64,000 nt of DNA, taken from assembly GCA_023384415.1 (NCBI GenBank), contig JAHDWJ010000028.1, positions 19,127 through 83,126 on the forward strand. The letters are read 5' to 3'. A model generated the notes under the pieces. The model worked only from the letters and a program-made list of their open reading frames with translations, was not told the DNA's origin and did no database searches. Made by a program: the position numbers and the translations under genes. Of this stretch, positions 1 through 7,467 are shown one piece after another; the first letter of the stretch is position 1, and each line of letters opens with the position of its first letter. The stretch comes from Anaerolineae bacterium. GTDB lineage: Bacteria; Chloroflexota; Anaerolineae; Promineifilales; Promineifilaceae.

Positions 1-113
1 GCGTCTTCCGTCTCGTCAACGGACGTATCGCCGAGCATTGGTGCAACTGGGACACATTGGGCTTGATGCAGCAATTGGGCCTGATTCCGCAGCCAGAAGT
101 AATGTCGGCTTAA
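1..113 (+). CDS. SnoaL-like ester/polyketide cyclase, C-terminal fragment
   Basis: Only the last 36 codons are in the window; the reading frame begins at base 3 and stops at TAA 111-113. The residues include NGRIAEHWCNWDTLGL followed by MQQLG, which is the typical C-terminal strand and helix of SnoaL-like (ester cyclase / NTF2-fold) proteins: a 'dGkIaEhW...D.lgllqQLG' signature. The family has an alpha+beta barrel and includes polyketide cyclases and many uncharacterised small proteins. It ends about 100 bases before an FAD monooxygenase on the same strand, a pairing common in aromatic or polyketide modification, but no substrate can be inferred. The start lies outside the window. Confidence 0.6.
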   Translation, partial: VFRLVNGRIAEHWCNWDTLGLMQQLGLIPQPEVMSA

Positions 114-214
114 GGGCATCTCTGTCAACGCCCGGCGGCCCCTGGCTCTTTTAGTGGAGCCAGGGGCCAACCAGCAGTTGAAAATGAATGATTAGCTATC
201 TCGAGGAGATAACG

Positions 215-1654
215 GTGAGAAATCAATATCTTTCCCCATCTAAAATGCCTATCCATGGCCAGCACGCTATCGTCATGGGCAGCAGCATGACCGGCCTGTT
301 GGTCGCCCGCATCTTGAGTGATCATTTTGAGCGTGTTACTCTTATCGAACGCGACCGGCTGCCTGAGAATGTTGAACAACGCAAAGGTGTGCCGCAGGGC
401 CAACATTTGCACGTCCTGCTCGTCAAAGGCGAACAAATTCTGTCGCAGCTCTTTCCCGGATTGGTGTCCGACCTTATAAGAGACGGAGCCATCAGCTTCG
501 ACTTTTGCCACGATCTGCACTGGTTTCAGGAAGGTGGCTACAAAACTCGTTTCAAAAGCGACCTCGTGGCTACGGCTATGAGCCGGCCTTTGCTGGAATA
601 TCATGTGCGCCGTCGCGTCCTGGACCTGAAGAATGTGATCTGCCTTGACCAGTGCAGTGTGACAAGCCTGTTGGCGAGTACCGACAATCGCTGCATCACC
701 GGGGTGAGATTGCGCCGACACGACGAAGGGACGGCTACGCCACAAGGACCAATACCGGCAGAAGGAGTACCGGAAGAATTATTGATGGCCGACCTGGTTG
801 TGGACGCCACCGGACGCGGTTCCAGGTCGCCACGATGGCTGGAGTCGCTAGGATATCCCCGGCCGGCAGAAAGTACAGTCACTGTCAACCTCGGTTATGC
901 CTCGCGTATTTACCAGCAAGATCAGCGACTTTTGCCAGATGTTTTAGGCGTGATGACGACCCCCGCACCACCGGATGGACGGCGTGGCGGCCTTCTTATC
1001 CCGCTTGAAGGGAGTCGCTGGATTGTGACCTTCGGGGGGTGGCTGGGCGACCATCCCCCGGCCGATGAGGCCGGTTTCCTGGAATTCGCCCGCAGCCTGC
1101 CCACCCCAGACATCTATCAGGTTATTAGCCAGGCTGAACCGTTGAGCGAAATTGTGCTTTATAAACTGCCGTCCAACTTGCGCCGTCATTACGAAGGTTT
1201 GAAACAGTTTCCTGAAGGCTACCTGGTGATGGGCGATGCGATTTGCAGTTTTAATCCAGTTTATGGTCAGGGAATGACGGTTAGTGCCCTGGAAGCTGAA
1301 TTGCTGCAACGTTGGTTACAAAAGACAGGGCAGAGGCGTGACCTGCGTGGGCTGGCTCACGACTTTTTCAAGCAAGCAGCTAAAAATATTGAGAACCCTT
1401 GGACGTTAGCTGTAGGTGAAGATTTCCGTTTCCCAGGCGTCAAAGGGTCAAAGCCGCCGGCCACAGATCTAATCAACCACTATGTTTCCCACGTGCATCG
1501 AACAACCTTTTACGATCGCGAAAGTACGCGAACTTTCTTTCAGGTCATGAACATGACTCATGCGCCGACGGCTTTGTTCAGCCCACGAATTATGTGGCGT
1601 GTCATCAGGAACCGCCTGCTGCGGCCGCGATACTTTAGGCAAGAGCAGTATTGA
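215..1654 (+). CDS. FAD-dependent monooxygenase / oxidoreductase (PHBH-type fold)
   Basis: About 479 residues. A Rossmann dinucleotide loop follows the first beta strand (HAIVMGSSMTGLLVAR) and ends at an acidic residue (LIERD), the ADP-ribose contact. A mid-protein DATGRGSRS matches the second NAD(P)/FAD motif, and GYLVMGDAICSFNPVYGQGM is the C-terminal 'GD' motif that binds the FAD ribityl and pyrophosphate. This is the layout of class A flavin monooxygenases and related oxidoreductases. I place the start at GTG 215 because a GAGGAG Shine-Dalgarno lies 6-7 bases upstream; the frame is open to ATG 188, but that start would put the ribosome site inside the gene. It follows a SnoaL-like gene, so the two may act on the same substrate. 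It has only one GCGGCCGC octamer, near its 3' end (1621). Confidence 0.8.
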   Translation: MRNQYLSPSKMPIHGQHAIVMGSSMTGLLVARILSDHFERVTLIERDRLPENVEQRKGVPQGQHLHVLLVKGEQILSQLFPGLVSDLIRDGAISFDFCHDLHWFQEGGYKTRFKSDLVATAMSRPLLEYHVRRRVLDLKNVICLDQCSVTSLLASTDNRCITGVRLRRHDEGTATPQGPIPAEGVPEELLMADLVVDATGRGSRSPRWLESLGYPRPAESTVTVNLGYASRIYQQDQRLLPDVLGVMTTPAPPDGRRGGLLIPLEGSRWIVTFGGWLGDHPPADEAGFLEFARSLPTPDIYQVISQAEPLSEIVLYKLPSNLRRHYEGLKQFPEGYLVMGDAICSFNPVYGQGMTVSALEAELLQRWLQKTGQRRDLRGLAHDFFKQAAKNIENPWTLAVGEDFRFPGVKGSKPPATDLINHYVSHVHRTTFYDRESTRTFFQVMNMTHAPTALFSPRIMWRVIRNRLLRPRYFRQEQY

Positions 1655-1712
1655 CAACCCTGTATACACGGTCACTGCTCTCGGATGCACGTCTAATCGC
1701 TGTTTATCTGAC

Positions 1713-1744
1713 AAAACCCCTGATTGGTAAATCAGGGGTTTTTT
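1713..1744 (+). terminator. Intrinsic terminator after the FAD monooxygenase
   Basis: An AAAACCCCTGATT / AATCAGGGGTTTT stem with a 4-base loop runs straight into a T run. It lies 60 bases after the monooxygenase stop and is AT-flanked on both sides, so it could also stop minus-strand transcripts. Confidence 0.85.
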
Positions 1745-1833
1745 GCTGTTGACGAATATGACGCCAGCGTATACAATAACGACACGTCACCGTAAAATAA
1801 TGTATTATTTATTTTAACCAATTGGAGGGCAGG

Positions 1834-2010
1834 ATGAATCCGTATGAGTTGAAGCAGATCATCAAAATGTGGGAACAGGAAACCCTGACCGTTGAGCAGG
1901 CGGTGGGACAAATATTGCTCCATTTGCAGCAGTTGGGGCAGCGGCTAGGACAGGTGGAGCAGCGGCTAGAACAAAAAATCGCCGTGCGGAAGTTGAAGGG
2001 GGATGAGTAA
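1834..2010 (+). CDS. Small coiled-coil protein, unknown function
   Basis: 58 residues starting at ATG 1834; GGAGG at 1824-1828 is well placed. The frame is also open from TTG 1822, but that codon overlaps the ribosome site. The sequence begins NPYELKQIIKMWEQE and continues into a strongly heptad-like Leu/Gln segment (LHLQQLGQRLGQVEQRLEQ), then a basic tail. It predicts an amphipathic helix able to form a coiled coil. No enzymatic motif is visible and I do not recognise a named family. It stands alone between a terminator and a convergent surface-protein gene. A real product is likely from the ribosome site and the coding-like composition. Confidence 0.55.
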   Translation: MNPYELKQIIKMWEQETLTVEQAVGQILLHLQQLGQRLGQVEQRLEQKIAVRKLKGDE

Positions 2011-2111
2011 GGAGTGTGTGTAAGAGCAGGAGGGGATGACCGGCAGTGAGAGCCTGTTGTGTGATAGGGAGTGACTGCGCGTATGTCTACCCCACCTGCC
2101 ACTTAGCTGAG

Positions 2112-3470
2112 TTATTGCCGCTGCAAGAAGAGAAAAGCAGCCCCAACGATGGTTAATATCCCTAACCCTAAATAGGTGCCGAAATCGGGGCGAGAGGACG
2201 GGGACGGGGCGGATGCTTCGGCCGCGGCCGCATTAGCATCTGGCACAGGTATCGGGGTAGTGGTGGCAGTGGGTTGGACCACAGCCGCCACGGCCTGGGT
2301 TTGTACATTGGCTGTGGGTTGATTGAGTGAGGAAGGTGTAGATGTGGGGGAGGGCGCGGCCGCAACCATCTCTTCTTCAGGAGTGGGAACAGTCGTCGGT
2401 TCTGGGGGTTGGCGGATAAACAACTCCTGCCCAATCCGCAAAACCGTGCTGGTGGTAATGTTATTCCAGGACGTCAATTGATCCAAAGTAAGGCGAAAAT
2501 TTGCCGCAATCGCCAACAGCGTATCCCCAGATTTAACCACATAGGTCAGCTGCGGCGTTGGTGTTGGCGGGGGAGCCTGGCCTTCTAACAGCCTGATGGT
2601 TAGCTCCTGCCCAGGCTGAATCACCGCATCGGCACCCAAATTGTTATACCAGAGCAAAGTCGCCAACTCTACCTGATACAAGTTGGCAATATACCATAAC
2701 GTTTGCCCGGCACGAACAATATGACTGGTTGGCGGCATCGGCGTCGGTGGCGGGGATTGCCCTTCCCCCAAACGGATGATAATGCGATCCCCGGGGTTGA
2801 CAATCGCCCCATCACTCAGCCCATTGAAGAGCAAAATATCTTGTAGATTCACCTCATAATAGGCGGCTAATGTCCAAAGGGCCTGCCCTTGCTGCACGAT
2901 GTGAACAATTGAGCCATCTTCCCCTGGTTGGGCCATCACGAAAGGGAGAACCCGGATAGCCCCGGGTTGGCTGTTGTTAGAGGGAGAGGGTGCGGCTGGG
3001 GCGTTATTAGGATTGCCGATGACCAGGGCATAAAAATTTTGCTCAAAGCCGCTGGCAAAGCCAGCTCCTACTTCGGTGTGACGGGTAGAAACCAGATTGG
3101 CGTAATGAACCGCGCTGTTTTGCCACCAAATCAGCCCTTTCTGGGGGGTCAGGCTGGTACCACCAACGATGTTCTCTGAGACCCAGCCGATATAACCGGC
3201 TGCTTCAGCCCGGCTCTGTGGTGATGATCCCCCATAACCGGTGTGGCTGTAAATGTTGTTGGCGGCCATATAATCGGCCTGCTGTTGGGCGGCGATCATA
3301 AGAGAATTGTTAATTTGCAGCGCGGGCAGCCCGTTGGCGACGCGGAAATTGTTGACTAACTGGATGATTTCGGAAGCGGGTGATTGCGCGGCCGCCGGTG
3401 GTGTGGTGGAGGTTCCCGCCAGCCACAGGAGAAGCAAAAGCAGCCCGACTACAAGGGTACGTTGTCTCAT
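2112..3470 (-). CDS. Exported CAP-domain protein with three LysM repeats
   Basis: 452 residues. An N-terminal signal peptide (RQRTLVVGLLLLLLWLAG, then Ala-rich cleavage region) leads into a CAP/SCP-like domain (residues about 34-150): NNFRVANGLPALQIN, HTGYGGSSPQSRAEAAGY, SENI and TEVGAGF are the family's landmarks. Three LysM domains follow at about 187-235, 248-295 and 308-353, each with the 'V..G.tL..IA....v....L...N' pattern; LysM binds peptidoglycan or other GlcNAc polymers. Then comes a Pro/Thr/Ala-rich spacer and a C-terminal hydrophobic segment (YLGLGILTIVGAAFLFLQ) with a short basic tail, which looks like a membrane anchor. The protein is therefore probably exported and held at the cell surface. 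Bacterial CAP proteins of this kind are mostly uncharacterised; a YkwD-like role in the envelope is the closest guess. Confidence 0.85.
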   Translation of the reverse strand: MRQRTLVVGLLLLLLWLAGTSTTPPAAAQSPASEIIQLVNNFRVANGLPALQINNSLMIAAQQQADYMAANNIYSHTGYGGSSPQSRAEAAGYIGWVSENIVGGTSLTPQKGLIWWQNSAVHYANLVSTRHTEVGAGFASGFEQNFYALVIGNPNNAPAAPSPSNNSQPGAIRVLPFVMAQPGEDGSIVHIVQQGQALWTLAAYYEVNLQDILLFNGLSDGAIVNPGDRIIIRLGEGQSPPPTPMPPTSHIVRAGQTLWYIANLYQVELATLLWYNNLGADAVIQPGQELTIRLLEGQAPPPTPTPQLTYVVKSGDTLLAIAANFRLTLDQLTSWNNITTSTVLRIGQELFIRQPPEPTTVPTPEEEMVAAAPSPTSTPSSLNQPTANVQTQAVAAVVQPTATTTPIPVPDANAAAAEASAPSPSSRPDFGTYLGLGILTIVGAAFLFLQRQ

Positions 3471-3546
3471 AAAGGGGAACTATAACAAGAAGCGTGAAAT
3501 TGGGCGAAGGATCCCATTTCAGTCGCATGGCAAGCTGAGATAGATC

Positions 3547-4248
3547 TCAGCCTGACAGCGTTTCGCGAATGAGCGATGGTAAGAGACCGAGGTGGTCTAA
3601 TTGATGAAAGCGGGGGTAATCAGGTGGGGGGGGCGCGGCCGCTTCATGGGCCCAGGTGATTGAATGGGCAATATACACCCCATGCCCCCCAACTTCCAAG
3701 ACGGGCAAAATATCTGAGGGCAGGGAGTTGCCCACCATGAGAAAACGCTCTGGCGGTATATTGTACCGGTGGAGAATCTCCTGGTAGATATGGCGGGTTT
3801 TATGGCTGACGATTTCGATGTGGCGGAAGAACGGGCGCAGGCCAGATTTATTGATCTTGGCTTCTTGATCCAACAAATCCCCTTTAGTAATGATCATCAG
3901 GGGGTAATGATCAGAGAGGGTAGTGATGGTGTTGGCGACGTGGGGCAGCAGGTGGATGTCGGCGGAGACCATTTCTTTGGCTAATTGGATGAGGGATTGG
4001 ATTTCGCGGCCGCTAATCCGTCCCTCGGTCAGTTCAATCGCCGTCTCAATCATAGAAAGGGTAAACGCCTTGATGCCATAGCCAAAATCCTTCAAGTTTC
4101 GCATCTCTGTCTCATACAGCCGGCTTTCTACCCATTCTGGCGTATGGTACGGGGCTAACATCTCCTTAAATTTCCCCTGAACATCTACATACAAACTTTC
4201 TGTATGCCAGAGGGTATCGTCGGCGTCAAAGGCAATCAGATCAAACAT
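3547..4248 (-). CDS. HAD-superfamily hydrolase
   Basis: 233 residues. Motif I is AFDADDTLWH (nucleophile Asp and acid/base Asp), motif II is the Thr in MIITKGD, and the acidic motif IV region is MVGNSLPSDILPVLEVGG. The long helical insert between motifs I and II is a C1-type cap, as in phosphoglycolate phosphatase and YjjG-like nucleotidases. It should be a cytoplasmic Mg-dependent phosphatase; the substrate cannot be read from the sequence. It is preceded on the same strand by the aminotransferase gene with about 195 bases between them. Confidence 0.85.
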   Translation of the reverse strand: MFDLIAFDADDTLWHTESLYVDVQGKFKEMLAPYHTPEWVESRLYETEMRNLKDFGYGIKAFTLSMIETAIELTEGRISGREIQSLIQLAKEMVSADIHLLPHVANTITTLSDHYPLMIITKGDLLDQEAKINKSGLRPFFRHIEIVSHKTRHIYQEILHRYNIPPERFLMVGNSLPSDILPVLEVGGHGVYIAHSITWAHEAAAPPPPDYPRFHQLDHLGLLPSLIRETLSG

Positions 4249-4271
4249 AAGTTAATTTGCTCATGGTTATA

Positions 4272-4397
4272 TCAATCAGTCGCCACCGGCAGGTCTAATC
4301 GCCCATCTATCCATTCACGTAGTAAAGCACCCATAGATTTCTGGGCGGCTATGGCCTCAGCGTGCAAAATTCCTTTTGTCACTTCGTCTAAATGCAT
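4272..4397 (-). CDS. Possible small ORF downstream of the aminotransferase
   Basis: 41 codons from ATG 4397 to TGA 4272. The frame is the same as the aminotransferase frame and is open all the way from the aminotransferase stop codon, so the segment could be a former continuation or a separate small protein. The peptide (HLDEVTKGILHAEAIAAQK, then GALLREWIDGRL) is helical and compositionally protein-like, and the ALLREW part resembles the last helix of ribbon-helix-helix antitoxins. No good ribosome site. It may be only a relic. Confidence 0.3.
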   Translation of the reverse strand: MHLDEVTKGILHAEAIAAQKSMGALLREWIDGRLDLPVATD

Positions 4398-4442
4398 TGC
4401 TCCAGCCCATAAAAAGTAATGCCACGCGCATAGTTTAATGTT

Positions 4443-5765
4443 CTAGAACCCTAATTCAGCCTGAATTGCGGCCGCGAAAATCTCCACAATCTCATCCACC
4501 TGTTCCCGCGTCACAATCAAAGGGGGGCCAAGCATGATGACATCCCCATTTACCCCATCGGCACATCCCTGGGAATAATAAACCATCAGCCCATTGTCAA
4601 AGGCCCGCTGGCGAAGGCGATCATTGACCCGCTCTTTGGCCGGAAACGGGGCTTTGGTTGCTCGATCCTGGACGAATTCAATGCCCCAGAACAGACCGCG
4701 GCCGCGAATATCCCCCACATACGGATGATCTCCCAGCGTTTTAACCAACTGCTCCCCCAGGTAGGCCCCCATACAGGCGGAATTTTCTACCAACTTTTCT
4801 TGCTGCATAATGTTGAGGGTGGCTAACCCTGCGGCCGCGCCCACCGTATGATGGCTAAACGTACCTCCATGATTAAAATCCCCTAACTTTTGCTGGATTA
4901 AATCCACATCAGCAAACCGGGCGGCTATAAACCCAAGCGGGAAATACCCCCCGGCCAACCCTTTCGAAGTAACCAAAATATCGGGCACAATGTTCCAATG
5001 GTTCATGGCCCACCATTTGCCCGTGCGCCCCATGCCCACCAGCACCTCATCAGCAATGAGCAGCACCCCATACCGATCACAAATGCGGCGCACGGCCGGC
5101 CAGTAATCATCGGGCGGGGCTACCGCCCCCAGGCTGGCTCCGCTGATCGGTTCCGCCAGAAAAGCGGCAATATTTTCCGGCCCCAATTCTAAAATCGCCT
5201 CTTCCAGCCGGGAAGCCAGAGTTTCCCCATCAGCCTGGAAGCGGTACGGGTAAGGGGAGCGGATGTGGGGCATGTTGTGGATCATACTCAAGTAGGGGGT
5301 GCGTAAACCGGGGCGGCCGCTGACACTCAAGGCCCCCAACGTCATGCCATGATAACTCAGGGCACGGCAAATAATCGCCGTTCGTCCCGTCTCCCCCCGG
5401 GCCATCTGAATTTGCCGCGCCAGCTTCACCGCCCCCTCTACCACCTCACTGCCACTACTGAGGAAATAAAATCGGGGGTCGGCCAGGGGGACAACTTCGG
5501 CCAGGGCGTCACAATAATCCTCTAATGCCTGGCTGGTAAACGTCAGGGGATGGACAAAAGCTGCCTTTTCTGCCTGACGGGCAATGGCGTCCACAATCTC
5601 CTGACGACCATGCCCCACATTGACCACCAGAGGACCCCCAGAGCCGTCAATATACCGTTTGCCTTCGGTATCCCAAAGATAAACCCCGTGCCCATGAGAA
5701 ATCATAGGCCGGGGTTGGTTCATTTTACGATAAAAAACGTGACCATGCGGATGAGCGTAGAGCAT
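4443..5765 (-). CDS. Class III PLP-dependent aminotransferase
   Basis: 440 residues, normal family length. Landmarks in order: YIDGSGGPLVVNVGHG near the N-terminus; FLSSGSEVVEGAVKLARQ, the SGSE segment that holds the PLP phosphate; ALSYHGMTLGALS; the catalytic-core LIADEVLVGMGRTGKWW, whose Asp contacts the pyridine nitrogen; and VTSKGLAGGYFPLG, whose Lys forms the Schiff base. Class III enzymes transfer amino groups from omega-amino acids, amines or ornithine-like substrates to a keto acid. The gene ends 13 bases before... more exactly it starts 13 bases after the lysine 2,3-aminomutase stop on the same strand, so the two are probably co-transcribed. A role in beta-lysine or related diamine metabolism is a reasonable inference but not proven. 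Confidence 0.85.
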   Translation of the reverse strand: MLYAHPHGHVFYRKMNQPRPMISHGHGVYLWDTEGKRYIDGSGGPLVVNVGHGRQEIVDAIARQAEKAAFVHPLTFTSQALEDYCDALAEVVPLADPRFYFLSSGSEVVEGAVKLARQIQMARGETGRTAIICRALSYHGMTLGALSVSGRPGLRTPYLSMIHNMPHIRSPYPYRFQADGETLASRLEEAILELGPENIAAFLAEPISGASLGAVAPPDDYWPAVRRICDRYGVLLIADEVLVGMGRTGKWWAMNHWNIVPDILVTSKGLAGGYFPLGFIAARFADVDLIQQKLGDFNHGGTFSHHTVGAAAGLATLNIMQQEKLVENSACMGAYLGEQLVKTLGDHPYVGDIRGRGLFWGIEFVQDRATKAPFPAKERVNDRLRQRAFDNGLMVYYSQGCADGVNGDVIMLGPPLIVTREQVDEIVEIFAAAIQAELGF

Positions 5766-5778
5766 AGGGCCTCAGTTT

Positions 5779-7197
5779 TTAACTATTTGATTTCCCATTC
5801 CCTTCTGGCAACGCCAGATCGGGGCGGGTCACCGCTTCCCCTTCTACGGCACCGACGCCGAGCGGCTGCCATTTGCGGGAGAGATCGCCGCTGCGGAGAC
5901 GATGTTCGCCACCCCCACGAGCATGGGTGGTGGCAAACCCTTCTGGCTCAATAAACATCTCTTTCCCTTCCAGGAGGTTAAATACCCCCTCTTGCCCCGG
6001 TTCAGGGCGGGGTTCAATGAGGGCTTCCTGCGCTCTGATTTCGTAGGGATCATAATCCAGCGGCTCGGTGTAGGTGGTGATAAACCCCTCAAAGTTGCGT
6101 AACACGACTTTGCCAGGGGCCTGAGAGATGACATAGTTGGGCATGACCGGGATTTTGCCCCCACCCCCAGGAGCATCTACCACATAAGTGGGCACGGAGT
6201 AACCCGAGGTGTGGCCGCGCAGCCCTTCGATAATTTCGATTCCTTTGGAGACGGTGGTACGGAGATGGCCGGAACCTTCTACCAGGTCACATTGGTACAG
6301 GTAGTAAGGGCGTACCCGGATTTTGACCAGATCGTGGACCAGTTTGCGCTGGAGATGTACGGAATCGTTGACCCCGGCCAGGAGAACGGATTGGTTTCCC
6401 AGAGGAACCCCTGCCCTGGTGAGACGGTCGCACGCGGCCGCAAGCTCTGGCGTAATCTCTTTATGGTGGTTCACATGAATATTCAGCCAAAACGGGTGAT
6501 ATTTGCTGATCATCTCACAGAACTCCGGCGTGACCCGCATGGGCAAAAATACCGGCACCCGTGAACCAATACGGATAATCTCCAGGTGAGGAATAGCCCG
6601 CAGGCGGCCCAAAATTTCATCCAACAACTTAGGGGCCAGCACCATCGGGTCCCCCCCAGAGAGCAGCACGTCCCGGATTTGCGGCGTCCGTTCGATATAA
6701 TCAATTTGGGCATCAAACTCCGCCCGGCTAAACGTCTGAGTCGGGTCGCCGACAATGCGGCTGCGGGTGCAGTAACGGCAATAACTGGCGCACTGGGTCG
6801 TAATCAGCATCAACACCCGGTCTGGGTAACGATGCACCAGCCCGGGCACGGGGGAATGTTTATCTTCCGCCAGGGAATCTTCCATCATAGATTGGAACGG
6901 TACCAGCTCCCGATCCGTAGGAATGACCTGCTTGCGTACCGGGCAGTGAGGATCATCCGGGTCAATCAGACTGGCAAAATAAGGGGTAATATCTACCCGA
7001 AACAACCCTTTAGTAGATAATGCCTTCCGTTCAGAATCGGTCAGGTTAATTACCTTTTCCAATTCATCAACCGAATTAAGGCGGTGGCTCATCTGCCAGC
7101 GCCAATCCATCCATTTTTCATCTGGCACATCCGCCCAATACGGGGCGCGGGTATGCACCTTATCGGTGAGGGGGCTTGGGGAAAGTGTGGGCTTCAT
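5779..7197 (-). CDS. kamA: Lysine 2,3-aminomutase (radical SAM, KamA family)
   Basis: 472 residues. CASYCRYCTRSR carries the CxxxCxxC that binds the 4Fe-4S cluster for S-adenosylmethionine cleavage. LLSGGDPMVL is the SAM-contacting strand. VDAPGGGGKIPVMPNY includes the Lys that holds PLP. Two Asp residues that bind the lysine side chain in the clostridial enzyme appear conserved (the CDL Asp and the VVDAPG Asp), which favours lysine over glutamate as substrate. The enzyme interconverts L-alpha-lysine and L-beta-lysine. AAGGAG lies upstream of the ATG. It is followed closely by a class III aminotransferase and preceded by a broken DUF433 gene. beta-Lysine can be fermented or made into an osmolyte; no acetyltransferase is nearby, so catabolism is the better guess. 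Confidence 0.88.
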   Translation of the reverse strand: MKPTLSPSPLTDKVHTRAPYWADVPDEKWMDWRWQMSHRLNSVDELEKVINLTDSERKALSTKGLFRVDITPYFASLIDPDDPHCPVRKQVIPTDRELVPFQSMMEDSLAEDKHSPVPGLVHRYPDRVLMLITTQCASYCRYCTRSRIVGDPTQTFSRAEFDAQIDYIERTPQIRDVLLSGGDPMVLAPKLLDEILGRLRAIPHLEIIRIGSRVPVFLPMRVTPEFCEMISKYHPFWLNIHVNHHKEITPELAAACDRLTRAGVPLGNQSVLLAGVNDSVHLQRKLVHDLVKIRVRPYYLYQCDLVEGSGHLRTTVSKGIEIIEGLRGHTSGYSVPTYVVDAPGGGGKIPVMPNYVISQAPGKVVLRNFEGFITTYTEPLDYDPYEIRAQEALIEPRPEPGQEGVFNLLEGKEMFIEPEGFATTHARGGGEHRLRSGDLSRKWQPLGVGAVEGEAVTRPDLALPEGNGKSNS

Positions 7198-7222
7198 ACA
7201 TGCTCCTTAAGGCAGTAAGTGA

Positions 7223-7367
7223 TCAGATATAACATATTTGGTTAATCATCTCATCCGCAGCAACATGATTGAGAATTACGGGCAAACGTGGGGCAATCTC
7301 AAATAGGTTCTCCACTCAAAATACGTCGGTTACGAGTGATGTAGTGGTGTTGGGTTATAACCATCAT
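7223..7367 (-). pseudogene. DUF433-type antitoxin remnant, frameshifted
   Basis: Starting at ATG 7367, with AAGGAG 8 bases upstream, the frame reads VITQHHYITRNRRILSGEPI and stops at TGA. Moving to the adjacent frame, the sequence continues as APRLPVILNHVAADEMINQ before another stop at 7223-7225. DUF433 proteins begin with a beta strand ending in 'RILGGEPxIxGTRxPV' and then a helix; the two pieces together match this, broken at the GEPI/GTR junction and truncated afterwards. DUF433 proteins usually act as antitoxins of PIN-domain toxins; no partner is present. The good ribosome site suggests recent decay. Assignment rests on pattern recall of the family. Confidence 0.5.
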
Positions 7368-7407
7368 GGTAATAACTCCTTGTTAAGTAACCTGCATATC
7401 AACAGAT

Positions 7408-7448
7408 GAAGGATGAATTATGAAGGTACCGCTCATAATTCATCCTTC
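7408..7448. repeat. Inverted word repeat (GATGAATTATGA type)
   Basis: A perfect 16-bp inverted repeat (7408-7423 with 7433-7448) separated by 9 bases, continuing as tandem CATCCTT words to about 7462. On the minus strand it lies just after the P5C dehydrogenase gene and could fold into a transcript-end hairpin. The same words recur at 9241-9273 on the other side of that gene. Confidence 0.7.
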
Positions 7449-7467
7449 ATCCTTCATCCTTCCTGGT

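Noticed and set aside
3769-3984. Open frame opposite the HAD gene
   Set aside because: Shadow of a strongly supported coding region.
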